The notes under the pieces were generated by a model. That model made no database searches. It was not told the DNA's origin and worked only from the letters and a program-made list of their open reading frames with translations. 64,000 nucleotides of DNA from Hoplostethus atlanticus (taxonomy: Eukaryota; Chordata; Actinopteri; Trachichthyiformes; Trachichthyidae), in contig JAXDDX010000063.1 of assembly GCA_034670405.1 (NCBI GenBank), positions 124,001-188,000 of the forward strand, written 5' to 3'. How positions within the stretch are numbered: position 1 is the stretch's first letter; every line of letters begins with the position of its first letter. A program made the translations under genes and the position numbers. Shown piece by piece: positions 43,906 to 57,015 of this stretch.

Positions 43906-44324
43906 AGGGCAGGTATCCGTATATATGGAGTGGAGCCTGCAAAGCTATTTCAGGCAGACACACTCGAGTGGTGCTACAGCTCAGTCAGCTGATGTGTCAG
44001 CTGAGTACGCATAGCCATTGCAAATTACGCGGTCTATTTAAGCCGTCAAACTCACTGCTCATTCTCTGCTGTCATTCTGCACACCGTGTTGCTCTGTTGC
44101 TGTTTAGGCGGATGCTGATGAAGCTCTCACCCCACACCGCCCCGGCATCCACCTGTGGGCTCTGTTCTTAGTCCCCCTAGGGGGGATTACTGCGGATCGC
44201 TCCCTGCCTCACTCGGCTGGCTGACGCCAAAATAAATCTGCATTTACATTTTATTCTCATAATCAATATGTGAGTTGGTTGTCTGAAATAGGGATGTGGC
44301 TGTTTGTATTTGGTTCCCCGAGAG

Positions 44325-44512
44325 CAGGGGTGTCAAACCATGTGCTATGGAGGGCCGAGAGTATGCAGGTTTTCGTTCCAACCGAACAATACACCAGGTG
44401 ATTCGACTGGTTATCACACCCTCATCCAGAGAGGAGGGACTAATCAGTGAAATCACCTGGTGTAGTCTTTGGTTGGAATGAAAACCTGCATACACATGGT
44501 TCGACACCCCTG
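44325..44512. mobile_element. hAT-type MITE (188 bp), palindromic
   Basis: Ends CAGGGGTGTC (44325-44334) and GACACCCCTG (44503-44512) are exact inverted repeats of the hAT-Charlie type, and much of the interior is also inverted (TATGCAGGTTTTCGTTCCAA versus TTGGAATGAAAACCTGCATA). Flanks CCCGAGAG and CCCTAGAG match 7 of 8. Confidence 0.8.
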
Positions 44513-46009
44513 CCCTAGAGGGAGGAAAGGGAGTGTCCTTTCTTAAGGGCTTATTGAATAACAAGCAAGGCCGATTGCTGTGAGAATACATGAAGTAGCA
44601 ATAAAGTAAAATGAGCTAGGTAGTCTTCCCAATTGAATTTACGCTAAACTTCATAACAACAGAAATGTACTTACAATTTACAAAGTACACACACCCACAA
44701 AAGTCTGTCATCAACACATTCATGTGCTCCCTTCCAAGTGTCCTTTCCAGGAAAACAGGGAAAATTAAACTCAACTGCGATGAGGGCATCGCGTGTCAGT
44801 CATAATTAGCTAACTGTGTGTGTGTGTGTGTGTGTGTGTGAAAACCTAGAGAACCTCACTGTGCCTCTGTCTCTTATGAAAGGGGGGGAGTTGAAAGATG
44901 GGAAGGGAAACTGTCTCTTTGACTCTTGAGTTTTTTTTCTCCTGAATTACAGAATTAATAACGAATTTGAATTATATCGCTGTGACATGTGACCTGGTGT
45001 GCATTAATTATTGATTACCTGTTTCTGCACGAGCAGGACATAATTACCTTCTGTAATGTGAACCCTTCATCAAATTTAAACATTGATATTGCTTATCTTT
45101 CTGCCTAACCCCTGGCTACGTTTTTTCTAATTACACTAATCAAATTGGGAATAGGAGAGTAATTCTTCTTTTTGCTTCAATTAAAAACCAGTGAAGACAA
45201 GCATATTTCACTGGGTTCCAAAATACTTCACCACCGACAAGGTTAAATAATGGGAAATGGCTGTTTTCTTCCTTGGCTTGTGTCTCTTGGCACAGGTTAA
45301 ATCCAGATGTACCTACAGGGAATCAGATGTACCTTGCTATAAATAACAAAAACTCACAACAAATATAATTAAAACGAACAACAAAATACTATTGGCAAGA
45401 AATAGATTTAATTAAAATACATCTAAATACAGAGAATCACCTTCAACAAAATTGGAGGAATTGAAAAGATGTGAGACAGAGAAGCTAAATGATTTTCTTA
45501 AATTACAACTGTCTTATTGTACAAAGAATGACCTTATTCATTGGACATATGCTCTTAAAAGATTTCACACCAATTTTCCAGATTTTTTTCTTCCAGAGCT
45601 TAGATTATCCATGTGTAAATTGTAGATGCTATCCGTGGAAGAGGCTGTGCTGTGGTGTTTCTTTTCCAATTTATATTGGTTCATAAATAGGCCTATCCTT
45701 GTCATGGTGGCCCGGTCCAATAGGCATTAGTCTAGCCTACAAGTGTGATCAGGTGGTTGATTAGCCTCATCAGACTTTTGGGTGCAGCATCACAGCACTG
45801 AGATGGTTTACAAAAACCCAGGAAGTCACACGTTAGTTGAACCACAAGTGACATCCAATTCCAGCAGTCAATAAATATATAAAATCCATATAAAATATCC
45901 ATAAAACGTGTGACATTACACACCAGGTCAAATACATATCAGACAAACTAAACTGTTGATAATGGCTGTAGATAAGATAATGACAATAGAAGACATCAGT
46001 TCATCACAC
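44513..46009. other. no gene recognised; (TG)n at 44816-44840
   Basis: AT-rich sequence with one TG microsatellite; no coding or repeat family evidence. Confidence 0.4.
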
Positions 46010-46870
46010 CCTTGACCATGCTATTTTATCCCATGTGCTTCCACAGCACCATTTGACTGGTTAGATCCATCTTGAGATGGTTTCAGTCTTACCTTCCTAG
46101 TAAGAGTGAGTGTCTCACTGGGAGGTTGCACATCCTGGAAGCCTTTGCAAAAGTCCTCGGCCCCATCCTGTTTGTTGTCTACATGATTCCTCTTAGCTGT
46201 GACATCACCCAGCATAGAATTGTATTCCACTGCTACACTGATGACATGGCATAAAAAGTGTCCCAAGTCCTGCTGTCTTTCCATGTTTCAACATCTGCCT
46301 CGAGGAAAGCAAAGCCTGGATGAAGCACAACTCCGTTTGGCTCAGCAAAACTCAGGCTGGCACCCAAGTTCACATCATAACCCATTTAACCTTTGCTGGA
46401 CAAACCATCCCCCTTGCCTCCTCAGTAATTAATCTGGGCATCAGATTTGACCCCCACCTGAGCTTTGATACCCACCTGAAACACTTCTGTAATGTCACTT
46501 TCACGTCATCATCAGAAGAAGCTGAAGAACTTGATGCTACAACTTGGTTCACGTATTTAACTCACTGAATTTAAAATCAACCATAAACTAATTGCAGCAG
46601 ATATTTCTTGCTTTTCATGAGTACTGTTGATTGTATTAGTGTGAATATTATTGATAATTTTGATTTGTATTACCTTGGACTGCATGGGAGATATATGTAA
46701 AGAAAACATCCATCCTTCCATCCTTCCATCTCAAGAATATTTCAAAGCTCCACCTTACTGTAACCCTGGCAGACTGAGAAATATTGGTTCAAGCCATTAT
46801 CTCCTCATGGCTGGACTACTGTAACACAGTCATTGGAATCCCTGGCAGGAGTCTCCAGGGCCCAGTTTTT
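46010..46870 (+). pseudogene. old L2-type LINE RT remnant
   Basis: RT landmarks scattered over several frames: WFQSYLPSKSECLTG, GPILFVVYMIPLS, FHCYTDDMA (the catalytic box, degraded from YADD), then LTFAGQTIPLASSVINLGIR, FDPHLSFDTHLKHF and finally WLDYCNTVIGIPGRSLQ near 46810-46855. Diverged and frameshifted, so clearly older than the other L2 copies. No 3' tail recognised. Confidence 0.7.
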
Positions 46871-47640
46871 CAAAACTTTTAATCTGGATCAGAATTGTCC
46901 AGATAATCAAATCCACTTTTTTTGCAACCCAGGATCAGAATGATCTCACTGATTTTGAGCCAGCTTTTCAAAACTGGCTCCAGGGAAATGCCCCCACTGT
47001 ACCTCAAGGTAGTTATTACCCAACAAACCTCTATTCAACACCCCTAAGCCAAGCACCGGTCTATGCCCCCCAGGACTAAGATTTGCACCATGGGGGACCT
47101 GGCGTTCTGCTCGACTTGCCAACTACCTGAGGGATTAAAATTTTACTCTTGAACTGCAAAGTGGTTAATCACAGTTTTCCCGCTTACTGTTTTATTTTTA
47201 CATTTCTGTTATAAGAAGTTCACACTGTTAAAGAAAAAAAGGAGATGGATAGAAAATAGAGAGTAGTGACTGCATAGCATGAGTGAGATGAACCAAGGCA
47301 GGCAAAGCACTCTGATAGACACTGATATAGTGGTAAATAAAAAGGTGAGTAAACTATGACCTTCCGTCAGTGATCATCATAAGGAAATAAGAAAATTAAT
47401 CCCCACTTTTCTTTCTTTGGGTGGAGTTGACCATTAACTCATAATACATTGCAATAAACAAATGTGATATTTGACAAAGCAAGATTAGCAAGTAACTGAA
47501 AAGCAACTGGCTATATCTTGATATCATTGATTTGAATGTATACAACACAATTTCAGAATACGCTCCATGGTGTTTTCTAAGTGTTCATTCGCTAACGCTG
47601 CTTTGTGAAACACCCCCAAAAGACAGAAAACTGACAAATG
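46871..47640. other. unclassified, possible decayed DNA transposon
   Basis: Begins GGCCCAGTTTTTCAAAACTT and ends near GCTTTGTGAAACACCCCC, termini that loosely resemble the Harbinger-like ends at 2.4-3.5 kb, but pairing is poor and there is no ORF. Confidence 0.3.
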
Positions 47641-47654
47641 ACGACAGCATCTCC

Positions 47655-49662
47655 ATGTCTTGAGAAAACCAAACTTTATTGATGGTTATTGTTAGGTGGA
47701 AGAACCATAGTGCATGCACATACAATGACGGGGTAGGAAGCCTTTTTTTGAACCACAACACCTAGTGGAAGCAGAGATTGTATAAAGTAGTTACGGAGTC
47801 GGACATTTTGCAAAGTGAGGGTTAAGTCCGCCATTTTTCGATTGATGGTCCGCACACACAGCACACAGACGAAGGCTTTAACCGCGGCGCCAGGAGCTCC
47901 GAAGGCTTTTGCCGCTGCCTATTTTTATAATGTGTTGCATCTGAATGTCTCTGTTTTATTTGTTATAAATACAAAAAGGGCGATATGTGACAACACCACT
48001 AATTGGGAATAGTTGTAAACAGAATGTGGCGAAGGAAGTGGCTAGCAGGCTAGCTTGCAATGTAGCCTTAGCCAGGCTCCTCTCACACGTGTAGCGCTTT
48101 TTCAAATTCACCACGGCTTTGTTTTAATAACTCCTATTTACATCATAGATTTATCCTATTCACAAATCATATTTGTCATATTTTAATATTCAAACAGTTA
48201 ACTTTCAAAGTGTAAAGGCTGAGTTCTAGAAAATAATGATAAAAAGGATGTCACATTAAGAATGCGGTGGGGAAAAAACAAAAACAAAAAAAGAAATAGA
48301 CAAATTGTGGCACTGACAAAATAAAGAAGTTGAGAAACAGTACAACATACAGCACTGATATGTCTCACAGGCTTATGAGGTGATGAAAAAATTACAGGTT
48401 GTGTGTGTGTGCAAAATAGCACAGTTGACAAAAAATTCAATGAGAATATCTACATTGTGATTGCATTACTTGTAAAGAGATAATATAAATCTGAATATGA
48501 TTCGATAGAAAATGAGATAGCTCTCCCTAACAATTGTTCTACTTGTCTAAATCTAAAACATTATACCGTTGTGTATTTCATATAAGAGAACATCTTCACT
48601 GCACAGTTCAAATATAATACACTGTTGGTTTGTTATACTTTTTTCCCCAACTTTCATTACAAATAATCATACTCGTATTATTTAAAAAAAAAAACAGAAC
48701 AAAGCAAAACAAAACTAAAACAAAAAAATAGAGACGGCGGCTTAGGACACCGCCGTTTTTTAAAGTTTTTTTTTTTTAAATCTCTCCCATAATATAAAAG
48801 TCATCAATTATACCAATCAATATACTGGACGTTAATATAAAAAACATCTGTTTTTGGATGGTCAACACTATTCAGGGTTTGGACTAAGCAATTAAATGGT
48901 GGAACAGTTAAACCTGCCGTTTTTTCTTTTCTCATAATTCATATCTATGTAAAATCTTGACTATACACATAAACACCCCAGATATGTCCACCAGACCCTT
49001 TGGCTTGGAGTGATGTAAGATATAAACACATTATCAAGTCGACAAATCAGCAGCCTGGATAACCCGCTGATGACTACACATCGCTTGCTAAATAACTACT
49101 CTTCACCCTTTCATTCCCCAACCTTTGTCTATCCCCATTTTTCCTACTACCCCCCGAACCCCGGCGACTGCCCAAAAACCTAACATTGCTATATTGACTG
49201 AGGAAGCGCCAAAGGAATCTGAGAAAGTTTTAAAAAACAAAACAAAACAAAAAAAAATACAACAACACTTGACTAGCATAGTCACTTAAAACACTCTTAC
49301 AAAATGACCCCAAAATGAAACTATGACCTATCTTACAGGGTTGGAATTCTATACAAGCCCTAACAATTTTAAATCCATTATGTTTTTCGTTGTGTCCTAA
49401 TCGTTAACTCTAGCAGCTCTCTATTAGTACCACGGAAAAAAACTCTACAGCCGACGATCTATGTTTAAATCTTTAGAAATTAAAAACCCACAATATCAAA
49501 ATACACAGCACAAAATATCTGAGGTATAAGATGAAAAATATCAGCTGTCATTTTATTCCTATTCATTTTTGTTTTTTTCTATACCTCTCGCTTAGGAGAT
49601 GCTAAAATGATGCACAACTGCATGTATTGCAATACCCAGGCCTTGGTAATGTCTCCTCTATG

Positions 49663-49693
<31 letters not shown>

Positions 49694-49777
49694 ATTGTTC
49701 TCATTCATTCACGCGCAGATACACACTCTTTCTTTCTTTCTGCCCTGTTGGAAGGTTGAGTATAGGTGGAGGTGTTG
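47655..49777 (-). other. probable rbfox 3' UTR
   Basis: The minus strand downstream of the rbfox stop has no coding potential for 2.1 kb and is AT-rich. An AATAAA signal (plus TTTATT, 47675-47680) would end a transcript near 47655. Other AATAAA/ATTAAA words occur closer to the stop, so the actual end is uncertain. A (CT)n tract lies at 49661-49688. Confidence 0.4.
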
Positions 49778-50071
<294 letters not shown>

Positions 50072-51500
50072 TTAGCCTCCCTCAGTCCTGCACCAACCAC
50101 AACTGGAGTTTTAACGTTACATTACCGTTATTCCGGTGCAAACCCATGGGCGATGAAATGACCCATGACCGGAGCAATCGTCATGCAGCAAGCACACCGA
50201 GATGCTTCATGCCAGGGGTACATGCCAACAGCTATGTGAAAGAAATCTGGTTAATAAACCAAGAAAAAAGAAGTGGAGAAGATGAATCAAAAACAGAAAA
50301 GAAATCAAGTCAAATTGGTGGTGATAAACAGAATGTGACCAAGGACAAGCGAAATTGTATGGGTTTCTGCAGTGTCACTGATGGATCGTGCTGGTATTCA
50401 CGGGTTGGAGGCGATGGTGGATTGGATGCTGACTGCCTCTGCCATTGAAAAGAAGATTAGCAGCCTGTACCGACCTCTACATTGCATTTAAGATTGTTTG
50501 TCACCTGGTTGGATTTGGAGGGAAATCAGAACAGGAACAGGGCGTTGTTCTTGCAGCGCTAATGAGAGTCAGAGTTTCTGAGTTTATATATTGATATATA
50601 TATTATATTGATGTTTAAAAATAACATCACCTAACAAGCAACTAACAAGACATATTGAATTATTGTATCAACACGTGATTAACATACAGTAGATGCCCAT
50701 TCGTGGATTAGCACCTTGAACCATGATTGCTGTAAGACGTTTTATTTTGTTAACACAATTTGGTAATTCATTCGTTGAGCCTGTTTTCCTGTCTGCTTTC
50801 TCTCCAGTTTGGAGGGCGGGGGTTGCCACTCATCAGAAAGCTCAGACAATCATAGCACAGTATTTGAAAATCAATTTGTCATATGTACATGCGGTACACC
50901 CCACCCATCTAAGAATTATTTGTGAATGCTATTTAACAAAGGCCTGCTGTTTAGCCTCTCTTGTTGTCTGTCTAACTACCAGCTTATCATTCTGCCTTGC
51001 ATCTTTCTGTTTGCCTATCTCTGTCTCTTATTTACTAGCTTGTGTGTTATTTGGCCCGCGGTCTCCGATCCCTCCAGTCCTCCCAGCTCTCTTGCTCAAT
51101 TCTTTCCCTCCCTCACTTCCTCCCCACGGCTGCCACACCACTTAGGTGAAGGGATTTAATTATCAAAATGACTAATTATTCCATTACCGGGGAGCGCGGG
51201 GCGAGGTGGTATCCACCAAATTAGAAATATAATAACTAACATGGACTGGGCTGCCAAGGCATGAAGACATTCATCACCTTTTACAGGCGGAATTAATGTG
51301 GCATTTGGACTGCCGTTAGCGCTGGAGACAAATTCAATTAAGTTTAAGTGAGGAGACGTCGGCACTGCAGAAAAACCCATGCAGAGCAACCGAAAGGGAG
51401 GGTGGTGGGATGGCGGGGGGGAGTTGAAGAGAGAGAGAACATGTGGAGATTGTAGAGAGCAGTTGGAGAAATAAATGAACAAAAAAAGGTTAAAAACAGA

Positions 51501-52321
51501 GGCCCTGTTTCCACCTGGCATTAACATAGCTGATTGTATTGTATTGATAAAGACCAAAAACATCCAGGTGTAAATGCAGATGCACTGAAGAGCGGATCAC
51601 CCAAATCAGCCCTGAAGCTGGTCAGAGACACAGTGTAAATGCATTGTGTCTCCAATTGACATCAACAACAAATGTAATGCATCTCCAATCCACATCCACA
51701 CAGTTTGAAGGCAGCTAGGATATTAAATTACTTCAAAAATGGATTGCCAGAATATTGGTGCATGGTGGAACAAGTGAGATGAGGTGTTTCACTGTTTTAA
51801 AGCTGCACTAGGCAATTCGTTTGGCGGCCCCAAGTGGCAGCAAGAGATAAATGTTTGTATTTTTGAAAGTTTGAAGGACTTCAGTACCTAGAAATCCTAT
51901 AAGGTGACGTCAGTAAAGAGGTTGAGCCATCATCGGTGAGTCCAGCCTTCTCTGGACGGAGCGCTCGCTGCTGTTTAGGAGACACTTTTGGATTTCGCTC
52001 TTTAAGTTTTGAATCGTCACTTCCTGTGTGGAGAAGATTTCACACCGGTGACCATAAGCGACACCAGCAAATAAGATGAATCTATGGTGTCGCGATTAGA
52101 GGGGGTGGATGTTTTCTTTACATACAAATCTTGCCTAATAAAGCTTATAAAAGACATGAATATCGCGAGATTAGCGACGTGCACAGCGAAAGAGAAATCC
52201 CAATTTAATGTGTATACCAGGGACACATTTTAATGTCGGGTGTAAATGTAATCCGAGCTAAATCAGATTTGGACATTATCCAGAAACGGGAGGCGCGTTA
52301 ATGGCATTTGGAAAGAGGGCC
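51501..52321. mobile_element. MITE-like element with inverted ends
   Basis: Left GGCCCTGTTTCCACCTGGCA and right end (inverse) GGCCCTCTTTCCAAATGCCA pair well over 20 bases. The interior near 51795-52020 holds another dispersed repeat beginning TTTAAAGCTGCACTAGGCAA. Superfamily not determined; AGA flanks both ends. Confidence 0.55.
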
Positions 52322-52374
52322 GGAGATAAAGGGGGATGGAAACAAGAGATGAATGGCTAGCGGGATGGTCTTAC

Positions 52375-52450
52375 CATGGCACCAACGCTGTATGTGGCTG
52401 CTGGAGTAAGTGTGTGGTTGTAGGGGTCGGCAGCATATACTCGTCCGTAA
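52375..52450 (-). CDS. rbfox: rbfox RNA-binding protein, penultimate coding exon
   Basis: Exon flanked by CCATAG| and |GTAAGA encodes [20 protein letters not shown] followed by SVGAM (one base plus 25 codons, 76 nt). This is the Tyr/Ala-rich C-terminal segment of RBFOX proteins that drives nuclear localisation and splicing activation. The segment [11 protein letters not shown] is closer, from memory, to RBFOX3-type sequence than RBFOX1, but that is a weak argument. The 2.47 kb intron to the last exon contains a MITE and (CA)n repeats. Earlier exons (RRM) lie beyond this window or were not recognised in 52.5-64 kb. Confidence 0.92.
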
Positions 52451-54966
52451 CTATGGAAACACAGGAGACAACAGAAGATGGCAAAGTCAGTGGATCCAAG
52501 AGTCCGGATGTAAATCTTTGTAGTGCTAACACCTAATTAACAATGAATTCATCATCATCTCTTCCTTAATTTCCTCCCCAGTGACCAGTGATGTAGTGTT
52601 AAATTAAAAGGTAGGTTAACTATGACCTCCACTTGATGATAATCAGAGGGCAAACAACCCCAAACAAAACTTGAGTATATATATATTTCCAGAAATGTTA
52701 ATTAAGGCTTTTTTTTAAAGGATATATTCATATAACTTACATGAGTTAATATGATGTATACAATTAATTTATATTATAAAGATTCATGTCAGCCTAAAAA
52801 TGTGCATAAAGTAAATATGAGTATGGGTATTCTCACTATCTTCAACATAATGAGAATATTAACATCACAGCTGGAGATTCAGTCCGTATGGAGCAGAATG
52901 ACTTCGTAAAGGATTATTTCAATCTAATTACGTCAAATGTGAACGAATATGAAACAGTGAGAAGGAAATAGCCTGTGTGCACAAAGAAACAGAGAACATA
53001 ACAAGGAAAAAAAAAATTAAAAAAAAAAAAAAGACAAGGCCTAGAGAATGTCATCCAGTTTTAGACAAAAAAAAAAATCAAATAGACACAGACAGATGGG
53101 CAGAGACAGTGTTTATTCCTAGTGTCCAGCCATATTGTGGCTGAGGCTGGCTAATCCACCCCCCAGCCTCCACCCCGAGTCCTGAGCCTATAAATTAGCT
53201 GATTTGCATAGCGGCCCAGTGGCTGAAGTGATTAGAAGTTAATCCCGATTAGTTTTGGACATTGTTATTCACTGTACAACCCCCACCCCCCCCCGCCCTT
53301 CGCTCAGCCCAGTGCTGCATTTGACCTATCTTATCTCACCACGCAGAGCCTAACCCATAATGAATGTGTGTGTGTGTGTGTGTGTCTGAGTGGGAGAGAG
53401 AAAGTGTGTGTGGTGAGGTGCAACCACACCACAAATTCAGAGTGAAATGCATTTTTTAATGTGACCCTGGAGTGGGAAGATAAACAAGGGAACAACATTT
53501 TCAACAGCTCTATAAAATGGTTGGTAATTTGGTCAAATACATTAGACTTTTTTTGCAAGAGTGAGTATGCAGGAAAGAAAGAAAATTCACATGCTTATGT
53601 GAAACTACAGAAATGCAAACTAATGACATCAAATTGCATTTTCCTTGATTTTGAGTGCTCATTACTGAAAACTCATAAAGCAACAGAATAAAACCTGCAA
53701 ATGTTAATTTCAGTAGAATTTCCCTTTAAGGCAAGCAGAGCATCTTGGGACTCTTGGGGAAAAAACAGGATTATCTCTCCTGTCTCACTAACTTTCTCTG
53801 CCATTTTCTAAGGAGGAGTAGATGGAGTAAGGGGAAAATGAACAGGGTCGACCCGGTTGCTACTCCTATTTAATTTCTCGATCTCCCTATTTCCTTCCCT
53901 CTCTAATCTCCCCATTACCTGAAGAAGCATTACAAGGTATTTGGATTGCCTGAGAGGAGAACCAACTGCTTTCTGTGACCAAAGATAAGATTCACAGCAC
54001 TGTCAACACTTGCTTTGGAGTGGCAATCTTTGAGGTGGTGTGTGTGTGTGTGTATAAAGGGTTGAAAGATGATGGAAGAGGGCTCAGCAAAGAGGAGATA
54101 GCTTATGGAGTAGTTTATGGCTGAATTGGGTGTGAGCCAGTGGCGAGGAATCATAAAGGATGGGGATTGGTGGCAGAAGTGGCCAAACACAAAGAATTTG
54201 TTCCCAATTAGGTCAATTAGGTCAATTAAAAATGTCAGGGCGCGAAAAAACAATTTAGTCTCAGGGTATACAATTCAGATTCAAGTGGAATGTCTTGAAT
54301 TAGACTGAAAATGAGAGCAATGCGCTTGTGCTACCTCCCATAAGTGCAAGTCTGCAGCATTTGCCACATTAGAGAATTAAGAAATTGGGCAACACTTTAT
54401 TTGAAGTAGTGCTCATAAGGGACTGAAAACCATCATAAGCACAATATGAGCACACTGTGAGTGCATGATAATCATTATAATCTTAGAATGATATAATAAA
54501 CACAATATGATAAAAAATGGAGGGGCTTGAATATTTTATGGGGCAACGGTATAGTTAATGACAAGATAAAGAAAAGTTTATCTCTGCTTCTAATGTGCTT
54601 ATAATCTGCTGGTAATGCATCGCAGTGCACTTCAGCTATATGATACCAGTTGGTCATACCTGTTGGTGCCACGTCTGTCAGACATTACAAATTGGTGATC
54701 TGATTTGTTATTTTTCTGTTAAAACCTGTGCCATTAATGATTAGATTGGATTCATTCATTCCTTTTCTCTACCCCACTTACTCCTTTTCAAAGTGGCAGG
54801 GGCCTGTCCCAGCATGCATTGGGTGGAAGGCAGGGAGACACACTGTCCATCACAGCCATCCAATGGCCATGTTGAATTCCTTCTCAGTCCAATGTGCGCG
54901 ACGGAAAATCTAAATTATTCATTAATGTTTTTACATACTGTATTTACAAATACAAAGTATTGCAAC
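52451..54966 (-). other. rbfox intron, upstream part; no exon found
   Basis: AT-rich with poly-A runs (52,990-53,080), (TG)n at 53363-53384 and 54038-54054. Searched on minus for Tyr/Ala-rich RBFOX exons; none seen. Confidence 0.5.
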
Positions 54967-56732
54967 ATGCATCCGGCAACATGGACGAGCACAAGGCAGC
55001 GTCCTATGGACTGAGAAGGGCGGTGAAGGAGGCCAAGAGGAGGTATAGGGACAGAGTGGAGTCGCAGATGGAGCAGCGCGACACCAGACGCCTATGGCAG
55101 GGGCTACGGACTATAACGGACTACCAGGGCAGACCCCCCGCAATTGTGAGTGCCGACGCATCCCTGAACTCATTTTATGCACGGTTTGAGGCTAGCAACT
55201 ACAGCGCTAGCTCGCCGGCTAACAACATCACCGTTAGCGCAGCCGGAGTGAGTTCTACCGCTGGGGATGAACACACACTCTCTGTGACTGAGCACAGTGT
55301 GAGGAGGGCTCTGACGAGGATGAACACCAGGAAAGCTGCTGGTCCAGATGGCATATCTGGGCGAGTACTGAAGACCTGTGCTAATCAGCTAGCTCCAGTG
55401 TTCACCACTATATTCAACATGTCCCTGGCTGAGTCTGTGGTCCCCGCCTGCTTCAAGAGATCCACTATTGTCCCTGTGCCCAAGAATGCTTCTCCAGCAT
55501 GCTTGAATGACTACCGACCGGTGGCCCTCACCTCGGTGGTCATGAAATGCTTCGAGAGGCTGATAAAGGATTACATCTGCGCCTTCCTCCCTTGCTCCAT
55601 GGACCCGCTGCAGTTTGCTTATCGTCCCAACAGATCCACGGATGATGCTGTCTCCCAGGTACTGCACACCACACTCTCTCATCTGGACAGCCGGAAGGGG
55701 GGCTATGTGAGACTGCTGTTCATTGATTATAGTTCAGCTTTCAATACCATAGTCCCCACCAGACTGGCTGGCAAGTTGATTGAGCTGGGACTGAACACCC
55801 CCCTGTGTGCCTGGATCCTGGACTTCCTGACCGCCAGGCCCCAGGTGGTCAGGGTGGGTAGACACACCTCCAACCCCCTCACCCTGAACACAGGATCCCC
55901 CCAGGGTTGCGTCCTCAGCCCCCTACTGTACTCCCTGTACACACATGACTGTGTGGCCAGGTTCAGCTCCAACTCCATCATTAAGTTTGCGGATGACACA
56001 GTGGTGGTGGGGCTGATCTCCGACAACGACGAGAAGGCCTACCTGGAGGAAGTTGCTGATCTGTCACTCTGGTGCCAGGACAACAGCCTCCTCTTGAATG
56101 TCACCAAAACTAAGGAGCTGATTGTGGACTTTAGGAGGACACAACAACAGAGGACGTACTCACCACTGGGGATTAATGGGACTACTGTGGAGAGGGTGAG
56201 CAGGTATAAATACCTGGGAGTCCACATCACAGAAGATCTGACATGGTCCTCACACACAGACACTCTGGTGAGAAAGGCAAGGCAGCGCCTTTACCACCTC
56301 AGGCAACTGAGGAAATTTAAAGTCTCCCGGAGGATCCTTCAGTCCTTCTACTCTGGAGCTGTAGAGAGCATCCTGACAGGAAGCATCACTGCCTGGTTTG
56401 GCAACAGCTCCGCTCAGGACAGGAAGGCTCTGCAGAGAGTAGTGCGTTCGGCTGAACGCACTATTGGAACTACACTCCCCACCCTGCAGGACTTATACAC
56501 CAGGAGGTGCAGAACCAGAGCCTGCAGGATCATGAAGGATCCTCACCACCCTAACAACGGACTGTTTCAGCTGCTGCGGTCAGGCAAGCGCCTCCGTAGT
56601 CATGCTGCCAAAACAGAGAGACTGAGACGGAGTTTCTTTCCTCAGGCCATCAGGACTGTGAACTCTGACCTCACCAGGGCCCCCACCAAGACACACACAC
56701 TGCCCCTCTTATGCACACACACACTTAGGTAA
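54894..56732 (+). CDS. LINE-A reverse transcriptase, open reading frame of 612 codons
   Basis: The first roughly 30 codons come from flanking sequence; LINE homology starts at [20 protein letters not shown]. The RT domain has [98 protein letters not shown] and the catalytic [12 protein letters not shown]. These are followed by [18 protein letters not shown] (thumb) and a C-terminus ending [11 protein letters not shown]. Motif order fits the CR1/L2/Rex1 (jockey) group; Rex1/Babar is my best guess for the clade. No frame break within 1.8 kb. Without endonuclease it cannot be an autonomous source. Confidence 0.8.
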   Translation: MRDGKSKLFINVFTYCIYKYKVLQHASGNMDEHKAASYGLRRAVKEAKRRYRDRVESQMEQRDTRRLWQGLRTITDYQGRPPAIVSADASLNSFYARFEASNYSASSPANNITVSAAGVSSTAGDEHTLSVTEHSVRRALTRMNTRKAAGPDGISGRVLKTCANQLAPVFTTIFNMSLAESVVPACFKRSTIVPVPKNASPACLNDYRPVALTSVVMKCFERLIKDYICAFLPCSMDPLQFAYRPNRSTDDAVSQVLHTTLSHLDSRKGGYVRLLFIDYSSAFNTIVPTRLAGKLIELGLNTPLCAWILDFLTARPQVVRVGRHTSNPLTLNTGSPQGCVLSPLLYSLYTHDCVARFSSNSIIKFADDTVVVGLISDNDEKAYLEEVADLSLWCQDNSLLLNVTKTKELIVDFRRTQQQRTYSPLGINGTTVERVSRYKYLGVHITEDLTWSSHTDTLVRKARQRLYHLRQLRKFKVSRRILQSFYSGAVESILTGSITAWFGNSSAQDRKALQRVVRSAERTIGTTLPTLQDLYTRRCRTRACRIMKDPHHPNNGLFQLLRSGKRLRSHAAKTERLRRSFFPQAIRTVNSDLTRAPTKTHTLPLLCTHTLR

Positions 56733-57015
56733 AGACTACACATAATTTATAATTTATATTATATTACATACATACAATTTCCCTTTTTTACTATATTTTT
56801 ATAAAGTGCTCTTATTGTAAATATTGTGTTGGTTTTTATATAGAGCTCTTACTGTGACATTGTAAATATTGTGTTTTTTTTTTTATTGTAAATAGTGTGA
56901 ACCTGTTATTTTGCCCTTTGCACATTTCTGCTGAGCATTGCCACTTTACATTTCACTGCACACCTTGTGTGTGTATGTGACAAATAAACTTCTTTAATCT
57001 TGAATCTTGAATCTG
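54967..57015 (+). mobile_element. LINE-A (Rex1-like), 5'-truncated copy with intact RT, antisense in rbfox intron
   Basis: Sequence common to the other LINE-A copies begins at about 54,980 (ATGGACGAGCACAAGGCAGC) and ends in a (TTGAATC)-type tail at 56,995-57,015. TGCAT occurs just before the 5' end and just after the tail, a possible short target duplication. 5' truncation removes the endonuclease. It is the best-preserved LINE-A RT in the window. Confidence 0.85.

Noticed and set aside
46871-47600. Harbinger element with GGCCCAGTTTTTCAAAA ends
   Set aside because: The two ends pair poorly and no target duplication or Myb/transposase frame is visible; kept only as an unclassified region.
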